Numbered from the stretch's first letter, positions 11,692-24,482 are shown. The stretch: DNA of 64,000 nt from Myrica gale (GCA_963930655.1 OZ005603.1:27108201-27172200), one strand, 5' to 3'. The notes: generated by a model not told the origin, from the letters alone. Translations and numbers: made by a program.

Positions 11692-13952
11692 ATGGTTCAT
11701 ACAACTGTAGCTTCGGCTTCCCAAGTCCTCTTCTCCACCTCCACCTCTCTTTCTTCTTCTAAGTTTCTTCCTTCTCCTTTTTATCTCCGCTGCCACCGGG
11801 TACAGACAGTCACAAGCAATGTCACTTCCAGTATCCTATGCAAAGCGGCTCTGGGATCCACGGTGACTCCCTCAGAGACCAAAAGCCAAAAGAAGAAAGA
11901 GTTCCACGTCGAGAGCCTAACGACATGGCTGTTAAAGCAAGAACAAGCTGGCAACATCGACGCGGAACTCACAGTTGTTCTGTCTAGCATCTCTTTGGCT
12001 TGCAAACAGATTGCTTCCCTGTTTCAGAGGTCAAGCATCATCAATCTTACAGGGGCCTATGGCACCATCAATATCCAAGGCGAAGATCAGAAGAAACTTG
12101 ACGTTATCTCCAATGAGGTCGTTTCACTTTGACGTTTAATCACTTCTCCGTATGAAGTTTATGCTTTATATCTCCCAAGTACTCAACAATACTAGTGGTA
12201 TACGGCACAGATAAAAGTGCCCGAGTCTTCCCTAAGCTTAAGTTAATCGATCTAAGCTCAAAATTTTTATTAAACTCGTATAATAGGTGGGCAGGATTAA
12301 GGATTTGAAACCATTCAAATGAAAGTTTAGCTTCACTGTGTATTACTTACAATGACATCTTCAGTTGTTCGATGAAAATAGGCAGTAAATCATGGGTGCT
12401 TAATTTTGCAGCTGTTCTGCAGCTGCCTAAGGTCTAGCGGCCGCACAGGGATTATAGCATCAGGAAGAAGATGTACCTGTTGCAGTGGAGGAAACGTACT
12501 CAGGGCACTACATTGTCGTCTTCGACCCAATTGACGGATCTGCCAACATTGACACTGCCCTAACAACTGGATCCATCTTTGGCATATATGGGCCTGACAG
12601 GCAATGCCTCATTGACATTGACGATGACTCTACGGTAATCCTCTCATAGCCTTTCCTTGAGCAAAACCGACAAAGCTGCTGACTCTTAAAAAGTTATCTC
12701 CCCGTTATCCCCCTCACTGTCCGTAGTCCCCCCCCCCCCCCTTCCTCTTCCCGCCCTCTCTGTAGTCTCGCACATCTCTTCCAAGTCCAAACCTGGTGGT
12801 GACAACTGACGATGTCCCAAAATACAGAGAAAGGCACTTGGCCTAGCTCCCAAGTCCCATCACAACATTTTTGCAAGGCGGGTAAATTGTTTGACCCTAC
12901 ACCCATATAACGGAAAACAGCAGCATTTTCAAGCACAACCAGATTTTATGGTAAAAATTCTGTCTCAATGTCCAACTGGGGTTGCAGTTCTCTATGAAAC
13001 CTTGTCAAATGCCTTGGGCCAACATTCAATAAGGGAAAACAGTACTTTTATTGCAATGCTTCCATTCCTATTCTCCTCTTGCCTAATTATTCAACTCTGC
13101 AACAACACTGTCGATCAAGCAAAACAGACATGCATCGTCAATGTATGCCAGCCGGGTAGCAACCTACTGGCCGCTGGCTATTGCCTGTATTCAAGCTCAG
13201 TTATCTTTACACTCTCAATAGGGAAAGGGGTGTTTGCATTTTCCTTGGACCCCTCGTATGGGGAATTCGTTTTAACTCATGCAAATATAAAGATACCAAA
13301 ATCAGGAAAAATCTATTCATTCAATGAAGGAAATTATGACCTATGGGATGAAAAACTGAAGAAGTACCTCACTCACCTGAGGCAGCCAGGCCCCAATGGC
13401 AAGCCCTATTCTGCCCGCTACATAGGATGCCTCGTTGGGGAAATTCATAGAATGTTGCTATATGGTGGTATCTATGGGAACCCAAAGAACACGAACAGCA
13501 AAAAAGGAAACCTGAGGCTCTTGTATGAGTGCGCACCAATGAGCTATCTAATAAAGCAAGCTGGGGGGTTAGCAACGAATGGTCATCAGAGAATCCTTGA
13601 CATCAAGCCAGTGGAGGTAATTGTATCTACACAAGCTTTACCTGTCATTTGCCAATAACTTTTTGCAAAATCCGACATATCATCTATACAACTGATTTGT
13701 ATAACAAACTTAAGCAGGACCTCTGAAATTTGAGAATCGGATGTGCTACAACAGAGAAGACACCGCAAATATGAAGAGTCTCTTTGAACAAAAGTCATGT
13801 CTTGCTATCAAGCAAACTTTACACAAGTAGTTTCATTAAAACTAACAGCAGCTGACGTCTAGTTTTCTTTTGTGTAGCAGATTCACCAGCGTACACCAAT
13901 TTTCATTGGAAGTCCAGACGAAGTGGAGAAACTACAAACCTACTTGGCTTGA
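11692..13952 (+). pseudogene. Second chloroplast FBPase copy, degenerate
   Basis: Paralogue of the gene at 5904 with the same four-exon plan: 11692-12117, 12412-12634, about 13095-13616 and 13881-13952. The exons encode a transit peptide, the N-terminal domain, FDPIDGSANID and a C-terminal half ending IFIGSPDEVEKLQTYLA. Three faults suggest lost function. Exon 2 is 223 nt instead of 225, a 2-bp loss just after GIIAS that shifts frame. The expected exon 3 acceptor has AA where AG is needed (13093-13094). The conserved metal-ligand Glu of VEQAGG is Lys (IKQAGG). Exons 1, 3 and 4 otherwise stay open, so decay is recent or the sequence has errors. An in-frame ATG also exists at 11572. Use of a cryptic AG at 13129-13130 would drop part of the redox loop. 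Confidence 0.75.
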
Positions 13953-14784
13953 TTCTAGACGTCTTATTTGTGTTCTCGTTATTTCACTGAATATATCTTT
14001 GAGCATCTCAACACATTTCAACAGAGGAAAGGGGAAATATAGAGCAATTTGATTAAGAATCCTATCAAGGAATTCAATTCCATTTAAATTTGTTAACATC
14101 AACCTCCATAAAAACAACAAAACATCACTTCTTTAGTTTCCAGACATTCAACTAAAGATAGAACGTCAACCAGAAACTTACATGTAATCCGAGGGAAAGA
14201 ATTAATACTCTAACGCTGTACAAAAAACAAAGTGGACTTCTGCTGATGGTTGTCAGGAAATTGAAGTAGTTAAGCATCTTTTCCAATAAATACACGTACT
14301 TTGTTAGCCTAAGAGTCGTTCCTTCAGCAAGTCAATTTCTTGCAAAGCAGTTATTCTGATCCAAAGGATTCTGACAAATTTTTGCTGCAATTTAAAGAAC
14401 ACGTCAACAACTCTAGGCCTTCAAAGAAAATGAGAGCAAACATTGGAAAAAGAAGAATGAAATAAGGAACTTACCAGGACTTAAAATTCTTATGCATTGT
14501 GTTAAGGACTTCACTGCAGTCACAGACTCTGGGCCTGCAGCAGCAATTAATTGACCCAAACATATTAACATCGTACGTCTCTCATTACAACTGTAGTGAT
14601 GTAGAAGATAACTATACTAACCATTCATATTCATGGCTTTCTCGGATAGGACTTCTGTCAGAGTTGTTGAATATTCCGATATAACTGGATTAGCCCCCAC
14701 ATTTCCGTCCACTGACTCGGGAGATGATGATCTTCAAACCAGATGTAGAAAAGAATGTCAGATAACAAGTTGCATGGGCACTGG
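13953..14784. other. Convergent 3' spacer
   Basis: Lies between the second FBPase copy (+) and the LisH gene (-), so it should hold both 3' ends. No other gene or repeat was recognised. Confidence 0.5.
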
Positions 14785-16839
14785 CTAAATGATTCGAGGG
14801 AGCAAACTCAAATGAGAAATACGATGACTGGAAGATAAACAATACCCAGAAATACTATCGACAGAGCCACCCAAGGTTGGACTGCAAGTATACGCAATGC
14901 CTTCACAGTCAAGATCGAGATCACCTAACATCTCACTGAAGGAGAAATCTCCAAGTGCATCTAAGTTTGGCAAATCCATATCAAAAATGTCCAATGCCTT
15001 ATCAGACTCAAATGTGGAGACTTCATCAACAATTGGTTTGTCTGTGTTTGTTGCCATAATAGAACCATCAAAATCTAACCTCCCTTTTACATGCTCCCTC
15101 ATATTCTGCCTCTTCAAGTTTGTCTTGATTGGAGATGGGGAGGAAATACAATGGCTTCTCTCCATGGTGTACATCATTTGTTTGTTTGGGCTCACTGTAA
15201 CTCTCTTGGACGAGATTACAGTGCAACGAATCGGGGCAAAATCCCGATGACTATTGCTGTCAATGCAATTTGCGGTGGTAGATATCTCCGGAAGAGATGT
15301 GGATGTATCACTTTGAGAGGAGGTTGCTCTCGCTGGTGTCTTAGGGCAAGATGAATTGATTGGGATAGGGAGCAAAGGCTGGGTGAACAGACATTTAGCA
15401 ACACTGGATCCTTGAACCAATGGCCCACCAGGAAGACAGTAGTCAGGTGATGAGTGAATTCCACGAGACGGCTGATCAGTTTCCTGACAGTCAACTGCAT
15501 TATCTGATCGTGGTAATGGACCCGCACCTGCAAGAATAATAGATGTCAAAAACGTTAGGAGGCCCCAAACGAAGAAGCACAATGGTCATAATTAAGAAGC
15601 ATAAGCTCGAATAGGATTACCTCCACTTTGTAACTTCCTGTTGGGTAAATTACTACGAGGTCTCTTTGGAGCTTGAGGCGCATCAGGAGGAGCTTTAACG
15701 TCCTTTCTTTTTCTGGCAGATGGATCTGTGATTGGGGAGGATAAATTTCCAGGCTTCATGATGGTGTTGGAAGGCATGGACAATGGCTTGACCATTGGTG
15801 TGTTGTGCACAGGCAAACCTAAATTTTGGGCACCAACACATAAGTATCAAATCATAGCCAACCTTCAGGGAGCTATCCATAGATTGGCTTCATGTTTTAT
15901 ATCACGATATATATTCTATAGGAAGAACATACAAACTAAATGAATTTCTACAATCCAAGAGAATTACTACAATCTGAATCAATGACTCCTAGGGTAATTG
16001 GTAATCAATAGCAGTATATAAGAGTCGACGTAACGAACATTACAAAATAAGTAGTGGGACTAACTTCGTATAAGCTAAGCCTCGATGAATTTCAGGAATT
16101 ACTTTCTACCAATCATTTGTAAATGACCAAATCTCGACATAGATCTATATTCCAACTAATTCCATTAGCTCTAGATACCCGATAGAGCCACGCTGAGGTT
16201 TTTTTATTAACATTTGCAAACACAAGGAATCCACAGCGGGAAGGAGTAGAAACCATTTGCGCTTTGGGATTGTTTGTACCTGCAGGATAACTATTAGGTA
16301 GGACTGGTTTTGAGACCGCCCCAACAGTTGATCTCGTAGCGTCAGCAGAAAAATTTGGTGGCCAAGGCAGGCCCCCGCTGGCGTTGTAAGCGTTCATGAC
16401 AGCCTGCATACCCTGCAAGAGAGTCTGGACCCGGGATTTCTCTTGCTCCAATCGAAGCCTTTCTTGATCCACCATGACCTTCTGCTCCTTCAAACAGATA
16501 TACTCGTTCAACATTGCCTCCAAACTCAACAAGCTCTTTGGTGCCTGCCAAAATCAAGAAACCCAATAATTCTCATATTAGTACATCGGAATGAATAAAC
16601 CCCACTTGGTAGATTTTTTTTAAACCCAACCCGTTTTGCAAAAATTTAAAACACAGAAAGGGTACCTCTCGAATGGGAGATTTGGAGATGAGAGAAGAAG
16701 CTTCAGTTCTGAAAACGGAGCGAGTTTCAGAAAAGTTGTTGTCGGAGAGATAACGGTCAACGATGAACGCGACTTGAACAGGGGTTACCTTCCCCTTTCC
16801 CAACTTCTCTGGCTTTCTCGTTTTGGATCTATTACCCAT
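14785..16839 (-). CDS. LisH-domain, coiled-coil protein of unknown function
   Basis: Four exons on the minus strand, 16839-16666, 16544-16280, 15818-15621 and 15527-14785, join in frame to 459 residues. Residues ~18-50 (TPVQVAFIVDRYLSDNNFSE) form a LisH motif, a dimerisation element. Residues ~60-105 (LKEQKVMVDQERLRLEQEKS) are a predicted coiled coil. A basic stretch near 180-205 (ARKRKD, PKRPRSN) could be a nuclear localisation signal. The C-terminal half is Ser/Thr-rich and ends in an acidic, hydrophobic block (LGDFSFSEMLGDLDLD), possibly an activation or interaction segment. The ATG at 16839 starts MGNRSKTRKPEK. The leader is GA-rich. I recognise it as a plant protein but cannot give a function. 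Confidence 0.82.
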
Positions 16840-16904
16840 TTCTTCCGAAAACAAAGATGAGAGAATTAGAGGTTCAGATCGGATAGAAGACGTGGAGGTT
16901 GTTG

Positions 16905-17008
16905 ACAGAGAGAGAGAGAGAGTAATGAAGGGACAAGGGAGTGAAAAACGCGGGAGTCTTTCGAAATATTTGGAGGAAAATTCGTGAGAGTCGAGAGAGA
17001 GAGAGGGG
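16905..17008. repeat. GA-repeat tracts in the LisH-gene leader
   Basis: Two GA runs (about 16907-16920 and 16996-17008) lie just upstream of the ATG at 16839. Similar tracts precede beta-tubulin and the O-fucosyltransferase gene. Such tracts can bind GAGA-type (BPC) factors, but that is inference. Confidence 0.5.
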
Positions 17009-17039
17009 GAACAGATTTGGCGGTAATTTGGGTTTTATA

Positions 17040-17850
17040 CTTTATAGGTTGGGCTCTCCCTCCCTTTAGGAAGTGTGGCTATCTTTGTTTAATCTTCTTG
17101 AAAGTTTTTTATTTCAAAAATATTTTCTAATCTAAACATTTTTTTCACTAAAAAATATTTCAATCTTAATTAATTTTTTATTTAATTATTAAAAATCTGA
17201 GGTCGCACAGTATAGGTTTACAACACAATTGAGATCAAGGAAACAAAAAAATTGATAATGTTGTAAATATTTAGATAAATATAAGTTTTATTAGGATTTG
17301 TATAAATTTGGTGATAATTTTTAAATATATTTTATTAAAAATTAATGTTTCTTAGAGTGTGTAAAAAAGCCCAAAAATAGGAGATTTAATGAAGTTTTTT
17401 TAATAAAAATGACAAATTAATATTTTTCATCTCAGACTATTATCAGATTTCAAATATCATCACAAACTTTAACCTGTTCCAATTCACTTCCTAACTATAA
17501 TTATCGATTAAATTTTCATTCCAATCCACTAGAAGATGATGTGACATTCTTCATACAAAAAAAATATAAATTTTCCCACGTCAATTCTAAATGAATTATC
17601 TTTTTTTCATAATAAATAAAAAAGTAGCTAACTAAAAGGTTGAGAATGAATATTGCAACAATTTGAATCGGAAAATTGATGTTTAATATTTTTCTAATCT
17701 TTGTCAGCTACGAAGCTTAGTCATTTACGTGGGTTAGCTGTGTAGTTAGTTTGAGACTTCTATTTAGTTGTTGCTTCCTTGTGTAGCTCTTTGAAAGTTT
17801 GAATTCTTAAGGTTTTAGCCAAGACCTATAGAATGTAAAAGAAAGGAGGC
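17040..17850. other. AT-rich spacer
   Basis: No gene, RNA or clear transposon end was seen between the LisH promoter and the hAT fragment. Confidence 0.5.
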
Positions 17851-17852
17851 TG

Positions 17853-18050
17853 TCAGGGCTGCTCAACTCCGGTGTAGGTGTCGGTTTTGGCCAAAATCGG
17901 CACCTACAAAAATCAGCCCTTAGTGGTGGCGGTTTCTGGTTATCCTACATTCATATTAGGCTAATTTTTTTAGCATTTTACGCATTTGGCCCAATGTATT
18001 TTTTTTTTTAGTCCATTAATCACATATCAATAATGTTGGAGGATTTGGTT
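17853..18050. mobile_element. Fragment of the TAGGGCTGTAC hAT family, inverted
   Basis: Matches the reverse complement of the right end of the element at 8704-10002. Shared features are a TIR-like CAGGGCTGCTCAACTCCGG, GGTGTAGGTGTCGGTTTTGG, the GTGGCGGTTTCTGGTTATCC block and the following TTTGGCCCAATGTATT. The other end was not found, so it is truncated or internally lost. Confidence 0.75.
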
Positions 18051-18683
18051 TTGTTTGAAGTTATGAATCTGTTTGCAATTGGAGAATGGGTAGTGGACTT
18101 GATTGATTATTTGATTAGATATTTGGTTTTGAAATTGTTAATGAGTATATATTTTAATGCAATTTGAATAATTTGTGTATAAGTATATATTTTCACTAGT
18201 TTGAAAGAAAAGGCAAGGTTATGTTTATAGGCTTTACTCTATTTTATTGCTATTCAAGCAACGATGTGGATGAGTGTTTGGAAAAAGTGAAAGGTTACAA
18301 TCAAAGTTACACTTGTAGCAACAACTCATAGAGAAAAAGATTTTGTTTAGATTATTAATTCTAAAGTTTATTAGATTATATTTATCTTTTAATATGTCCC
18401 TTAATTTTTCTTGATTTTTTAATTCGATCAAAATATTTATTAATTTGATAAAAAAAAGTTCAAAACAAAACTAAAAAAAGTTTGCAGTAAAAAAATGGCC
18501 ATGGAACACTAAAAAAGCATTGGGCCAAAAGAGCCCATTAATGATGATGACCTTAACCCAGGCCCAGTGGTCATCAGGTCCATGCCCAATAGGTCGAGTA
18601 CAACAACCTCCACTTATCTGCTCGACCAAACCAAAATGAAATTACCAAAAATCCAACTCTGCTAGAAGTAGTTGAAGAAGAAG

Positions 18684-21130
18684 ATGATGAAGCAAGGACT
18701 TCTTCTATGGAGGAGTCCTTGCCAGCACTCTCTCTCCTTTCCCTCCCGTCCATTTCCATATCCTATGACCAAACGCCCTCTCATATCGATCTCTGCCAAC
18801 ACCGAGCAGCTCACAGCCAGGGAGAGAAGGCGGCTCAGGAACAAAAGTAGAGAGAGCAACGCCACCACCAACTGGAGAGAACAAGTGGAGGAGAGGCTTA
18901 TCAAGAAGCCCAAGAAGAGGTACGCCTCGTGGACCGAGGAACTTAATCTCGATACCCTTGCTAAGTTGGGTCCACAATGGTGGGTCGTTCGGGTCGCCCG
19001 AGTCAGGGCCGAGGAAACTGCCGAAATCCTAGCTCGCTTGCTGGCTAGGAATTTCCCCGACATTGATTTCAAGGTAACTTGACGTTCATTCCCTTGAATT
19101 CCGCGTACCAGTTACTGAGTTTCTATACTGCATTTCTTCTCATTTGTGACTTCTTAGTCCTTATTGCACTGCTTGTGTTTTTATCTAGACCTAATTGGAC
19201 TGTGTTGGATTTACCTTTGAATGAAAGATTGAATGACCTAAATTGGTACTGCATAGCGTTCGTGAATATGGAAAGTGAGCCGGAGTTCGTCCATAATTCA
19301 TAGTCTGCATTTTGTTATGATGCTACTTGTAGTGCTCGATAGGCTTCTTTAGAGACCTTGATAAATTTTGGCTACTGATATAGCATTCTGTAATACTATT
19401 ACCAATTTAACATGGTGGAAGATCAACAGAATACTCCTTGATTAGCTTCTTCTTCACTAACCTTACGAAAAAAGCACAGACTTGGGCTTCGACATTTCAA
19501 CTATTGGCATTTTGCACTATTTCACGCTAAATGCTATTGCTACTTTATTTGTTTGGTACTATGCTGTGGAAGTTTGGCAGTAGAAAGAGAGTGAACCATG
19601 GATGATTTGAAATTGAAACTTAATAGTTTTTACTGCCCTGTCGTGTCTATTTTCAGGTCTATTCTCCAGCCGTCCACGTGAAAAGAATATTGAAGAATGG
19701 TTCCCTCTCGGTTAAACCAAAGCCTCTATTTCCTGGGTGTGTTTTTCTAAGATGTGTTTTGAATAAAGAGATTCATGACTCTATATTGGAGTGCGATGGA
19801 GTGGGAGGCTTTATCGGTTCCAAAGTGGGAAACACGTGAGTAATAGATTTTGTTCTTGTTGTGCTTGAAATAATGGTCTCGACAATTTGTTTGCAATTTC
19901 AAATGAAAAAATTATGTGCTTCAAGATTCATATTGCCTCATTTGGGAAGTATAAGGGACGGGAACTGGCCACAATTGCAAATGCAAAAAATTATGTGCTT
20001 CCAGATTCATAATGCCACATTTAGGAAGTGTATTGAATGGGAACACTCCTGTGAAAGGAATCTTGACATCAAAGTGAAGAACAACATCGGATTGATCTCT
20101 AGCATAAAGAGGGAACTCCAAAACACCAAGGAAGATTTGCCAACCATCCCATGTAATTATGTAAAACCCTCTGTAGGTCTCATTCAGGGAGCCAGGTTTC
20201 ATGTCATGGTGGGAAATATGATAAGATCTGAATCCACATTAAGAATGTTGACTTTACCTAAAAGAATTTCTTGTCACTATATAAATAGGATGGGGGCTTC
20301 TACTCTAGCGAAAGGGGAGAACATGTAATTTTTTTGGATCAAGTTTTCTGGTTTGCTGGTCTTTGTGATTCCTCAAACAGCCACAATCTCATGTCTGTTG
20401 GTTGCAAACATTAAAACCATCCTAGAGGAATACTCTCTTGGGATACTACCACCATTGTGCACTTTCCAGTCTGTCTAACTAAAATGCTGTTATTTCCACG
20501 CAGGAAAAGGCAGATTAACAAACCTAGACCAGTATCTGTTGTGGACATGGAAGCGATCTTTAGGCAGGCAAAAGAGGAACAGGAGAAAACTGACCAAGCT
20601 TTTGAAGAAAACCTAAAGTCGGGGATGCTCAGTGTTGACTCTCATTTAGATCCCAGTGATGGCACAAAATCTGTTATGGATTCCAAACCAAAAAAGAGAA
20701 CTAGAAAAGCATCTGATCCGCTAACAAATGGGTCATCTACAGCAAAGGATTATAAGCTCTTTGTCCCTGGCTCACCCGTTCGGGTTGTGTCAGGGACTTT
20801 TGCAGAATTTGTTGGCAGCCTTAAGAAGTTGAATCGGAAATCTGGAAAGGTATGCTATTCTTTCTCACTGATCGTTTGACTTAAAGACATGAATGTGAGA
20901 TAATATGCCTCCATACTATTTGAAAGAGCCTTAAGGATCCAATTGACACTTGATGTGATACTTCTTGCGGCAACAATAGTCTTTCATTTTCTACTGTGCT
21001 ACTTCGGAATTGAGAGATGATTTTTTGTAGAAAAATTTTCTTTATGCAGGCGACAGTGGGATTCACTCTATTTGGGAAGGAAAGCTTAGTAGATCTAGAT
21101 GTCAGTGATATTGTTGCAGAGACCAACTGA
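18684..21130 (+). CDS. PTAC13: Plastid NusG-like protein PTAC13
   Basis: Component of the plastid transcriptionally active chromosome with a bacterial NusG-type fold, thought to act with the plastid-encoded RNA polymerase. Exons 18684-19073, 19657-19835, 20504-20849 and 21050-21130 join in frame to 331 residues. The N-terminus (MMKQGLLLWRSPCQHSLSF) looks like a transit peptide. The NGN domain starts near residue 97 (PQWWVVRVARV) and runs through FPGCVFLRC and GGFIGSKVGNT to about 190. After a charged linker, a KOW motif begins near 272 (KLFVPGSPVRVVSGTFAEF) and the protein ends DVSDIVAETN. The first ATG of the frame was chosen; another at the PMTKRP segment would shorten the transit peptide. 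Confidence 0.88.
19889..20045 (+). repeat. Tandem duplication inside PTAC13 intron 2
   Basis: Two adjacent ~78-bp units share AAAAATTATGTGCTTC.AGATTCATA followed by TGCC.CATTT.GGAAGT, with several substitutions. An open frame crosses it but has no recognisable protein and lies within the intron. Confidence 0.6.
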
Positions 21131-22440
21131 TGCAAATAATGTCTTTACCTCTTGTGATCATCATTAAAGGGTAAGTTTATCAACCTTGTGATATATCTCC
21201 TTCCATTGCAAGAGACTTTACTGTCTGGCAAATCCGGTGCCCTGTCCCTATGTGAGAGTTGCACATCCTTGTTTACATGTGAGGCACCCAATATGAACTG
21301 AGTCATCATTCACATATGGGTTTTTGTTATAACAACATCTTTGAGTTGCTTAGATTCTTGGTTCTCAGGTTGCTGACACCAACATGCTTCATTAGGTGGG
21401 GATAAAACAACAAAAAGTGATGAATAATTGTGAAGGTATCACCAATCAAATCAGAATCATCTTAGACATTGCAGCTGAAGGAATTATCTAGAATTATTTG
21501 GGTAAGGCAGCTGCAAAATGTTTTGTTGCTTGGAGTCGAGAAAGACCCAAAATGTGTTTCAGAGAAGAATGCTTCCATAACATGTTAAATATCCCAGAAT
21601 CGAGTGCACCTAGAATCTCTTACAACTGTGGAATATGAGATGTCACCTACTACTAGATATTGGAGGCCATGGGGCCCATGTCTGATTAGATTGGTGCTGC
21701 AGATGGTCGCGTCCTTTGTTCTAGTTCTGTTTCTCTAACTTCTATTAGAAGTTTTCCTTGCATGCATTCCTTCCCATCTCCAGAAGACCCCTTGAGTTGT
21801 TTCTGGACAAAATGTGGGTTGAACGCTACGTACACATTGCTAGTGTGTGCACATGCACGCAAAGAGTTTCCTTTGCTTGCTGACAGTAACCGCTATTTGG
21901 TTCTGGCCGGGAGAATTTTTGCACTCGGAAAATTAACAGCGACCAAAATTACTGTTTTAGGCGCATCCTCGTGCTGTTTACACAAGACGAATTCAATCGA
22001 CTCTGCTGTTCATGCTTCAATGTTTTTACATGCTTAATTGGACAAACTGCTTGGGACCCCATGGGGGGTTTGCTAACATGCTTCCCTGAATCCCTGATGA
22101 TAAACTTTATGGCCCCAAGCAATAAATTCGCCAGCGCATTTATTAAAGGTTGTCTCTGATGAAGAACAGACGAATTCTATTGTCTTTCGCCCTGCAAAGC
22201 TAGCGACAGCTCCTCTCTTATCTTCTGAAAAGATAAATGGAGGGCAATTCATAAAGAAAGGCTGCCAAAACACACTGTGGATAAGCGATCTGTCTCTCTT
22301 GCCTAACTCTTTATACATCTATATAGGCCAGTTTAAAGCAGAGTGATCGGTGGAGACGGCACATGATTGCAATCAGAGACACTTGTGCTAAACTTTTATA
22401 GTGGGTAGCAGACTAAGCAATGTGTGCACATGCTTCCTCC
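21131..22440. other. Spacer downstream of PTAC13
   Basis: Holds the PTAC13 3' UTR. Short open frames at 21762-22159 show no family likeness. No RNA gene or transposon end was recognised. Confidence 0.45.
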
Positions 22441-22446
22441 TCTTTC

Positions 22447-22825
22447 GGTATTATATTTTGCACCTTATCACTAACTTTTTAATTTGCACCCCCAAACAAT
22501 CGAGCTTAACAAATTCCATCACAAACAACTAATAGGGTTATACTTTTGCATCCTAAGTCAAGATCTCACTGTCGAAGTCATTAAAATAATCGTGTGTAGT
22601 ACAATCTTAATAGGTAAATTATAGTATATGGTGCAAAGTGTAGCTCTCTCATTGCCACTCGTTTGGTAATTTGTTCTCCAAACAACTAAATTTAACACAT
22701 TGTATCTCAGACAATCAATAGAGTTATTCTTTACATCTTAAATTAAGATCTCACCGTTGAAATATATAAAATAATTAGATGTGGTACAATCTTAATTATA
22801 ACATACGACGTAATGTGTAACTTTT
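22447..22825. repeat. Tandem dimer of a MITE-like unit
   Basis: Two ~190-bp halves (about 22447-22640 and 22640-22825) share the phrase order CCAAACAA, TAACA, AATAG.GTTAT, AAGATCTCAC.GT.GAA and GTACAATCTTAAT, with many substitutions. Both carry the TTTGCACC-type phrases of palindromic MITEs in this window. No coding capacity. Confidence 0.5.
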
Positions 22826-22828
22826 AGG

Positions 22829-23022
22829 GTAGGTTTGTTTTGGAAAATTTTAGTGTTGTTAAAATTTTAGATATTGGTTTTAGTGAAAAAGTGAAGAGAA
22901 AGGTAATTTTTTATATTTTTGTAGTGAAAAGTAATGATTTGATGGGGAAGAGAGATTATATTGTAATATTTTATTGTGTTAAAATTTTAGAAGGTGTAAA
23001 ATTTTACAACACAAACACAGCC
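22829..23022. mobile_element. Tourist-like MITE
   Basis: Left end GGGTAGGTTTGTTTTGG, right end CACAAACACAGCC, flanked by TTA and TAA. The body shares ATTTTAG.TATTGG.TTTAGTGAAAAAGTGAAGAGA with the copies at 33996 and 34192. The TIR and 3-bp flank suit PIF/Harbinger-type Tourist elements. Confidence 0.7.
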
Positions 23023-23383
23023 TAAGTGAAATGTATCAAGTTTGATAATTTGAGGTCCAAATTATAAAATAATTGATTATTAAAAAAATGCAAACTGTAA
23101 TTTTCTCTCTTTTTTTTTTGGTATGTCTTCCTCCATTTTCTATAAAGTTGGTTCCAAGATTTTTTAGCACCTCCCCATGTGCTGAAGTGGGGATGTAGGG
23201 TTCACTTTGTTCCACATTTCTTCTGGGTTTTTTTTAACAGGGTGGCGTGGGGTTTCAGAAAGCAAGTCACGTTCTTCTTTAAAAGCCTGATTATTACAGC
23301 TCAAAAGGTCAGTGGTCCTACTTCAGGTTTGATGCTCAAAAAAAAAACCTTTGATTAATCTAACTACCCAAATATTACTTACT

Positions 23384-23550
23384 CTTTTTTTTTTTTTGTT
23401 AACAAAGGAAATTTGTGAACCCAGCGGTCCTTATCCGAGCAAGTTCGATATCAGATTTGGAGACATTTGATTGAATAAAACGCATTTTAATAATTACACA
23501 TGAGAAAGAAAAAAAAAATAATAATGACGTAAGCGGAAATCGAAGCCCAA
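23384..23550 (-). mobile_element. Possible SINE 3' end
   Basis: Read on the minus strand, the segment ends CACAAATTTCCTTTGTTAAC plus an A tract, similar to the tail of the SINE at 25427-25667. No pol III boxes or target duplication were found, so this is weak. Confidence 0.3.
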
Positions 23551-24232
23551 GGAGTCGGACGGATCGGAAATGGACGACAAGGGTATCACGAATCCTACCA
23601 CATGAAAATTATTATATTATTTAATGTAACCCAAGACGGGCTGGGCCGAAATTAAAACATGGGCCCTACTTCGTGATTTGCATTGAAGTAGTGAAGTAGC
23701 CGCAGACAGGCCTTGGAAATTTTGGAATTATGATATTCCAAATATATTTGTTTCAAGTAGCATTTTGGAACATCAGATTTTAAATGCTCCCTCCTAATGG
23801 TCACGGACTTTCCTCCCATTCTCATCTAAAAGACAATAATAACCCTTAGCATGAATTTATTACTTTTTCATATAGAAAAACAAACGCAAAATGGTCCCTT
23901 CTGGTTGCCTCCACAATCTGTTATATGTGGGTAATTTTCAGTCTCAAACCTTCAATCTTAACATGTCCTAATAAGTATTCTGATATTGTTAACACATTAG
24001 CGGATTTTATTAATAACAATATCAGACAGTGTATGACTTGACAGCCACAAATAGTACCAAGTCATAAGAGATTTGACCATCCCTTCTCAACACTATTGTT
24101 TAATGTAATATGAGTCATTGATGAAATTTATTAATGGGTTGACAATATCAAAACTCTTATTAGAATTGAAGCTTTATGACCAAAAAAATTCAGTGTGAAT
24201 TAAGAGATCGAGGATAAATTTAGTCTCATTCA
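23551..24232. other. AT-rich spacer
   Basis: No gene or repeat end recognised. Confidence 0.45.
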
Positions 24233-24241
24233 AAATGAGAA

Positions 24242-24473
24242 GGGATAAATGCAAGATCATTCTCTGTGCTATGCGCAAAAATCGTTTTAGTCCCTGTGAT
24301 ATGAAAAGCATCAATTTAGTCCCTGTGATTCTATTTTCGTTTGTTATTGGTCCTCCATCAGGGACTGATTTTATCACTTTCTGAAATCACAAGGACTAAA
24401 TTTATGTTTTTCATATCATAGGGACTAAATCGATTTTTGCATATAGCACAGGGACCAATTTTACATTTATCTC
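24242..24473. mobile_element. MULE-type palindromic MITE, copy 1
   Basis: A 232-bp palindrome beginning GGGATAAATG, with phrases TTTAGTCCCTGTGAT and their inverses, and a perfect 9-bp duplication AAATGAGAA on both sides (24233-24241 and 24474-24482). The same element recurs at 51675. The 9-bp duplication suggests the Mutator superfamily. Confidence 0.85.
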
Positions 24474-24482
24474 AAATGAGAA

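Noticed and set aside
12694-12936. Open frame in intron 2 of the second FBPase copy
   Set aside because: Low-complexity pyrimidine sequence including a run of C gives the frame; it lies in an intron.
19861-20328. 155-codon open frame in PTAC13 intron 2
   Set aside because: It has no family likeness, covers an internal tandem duplication and is bracketed by the intron's splice sites.
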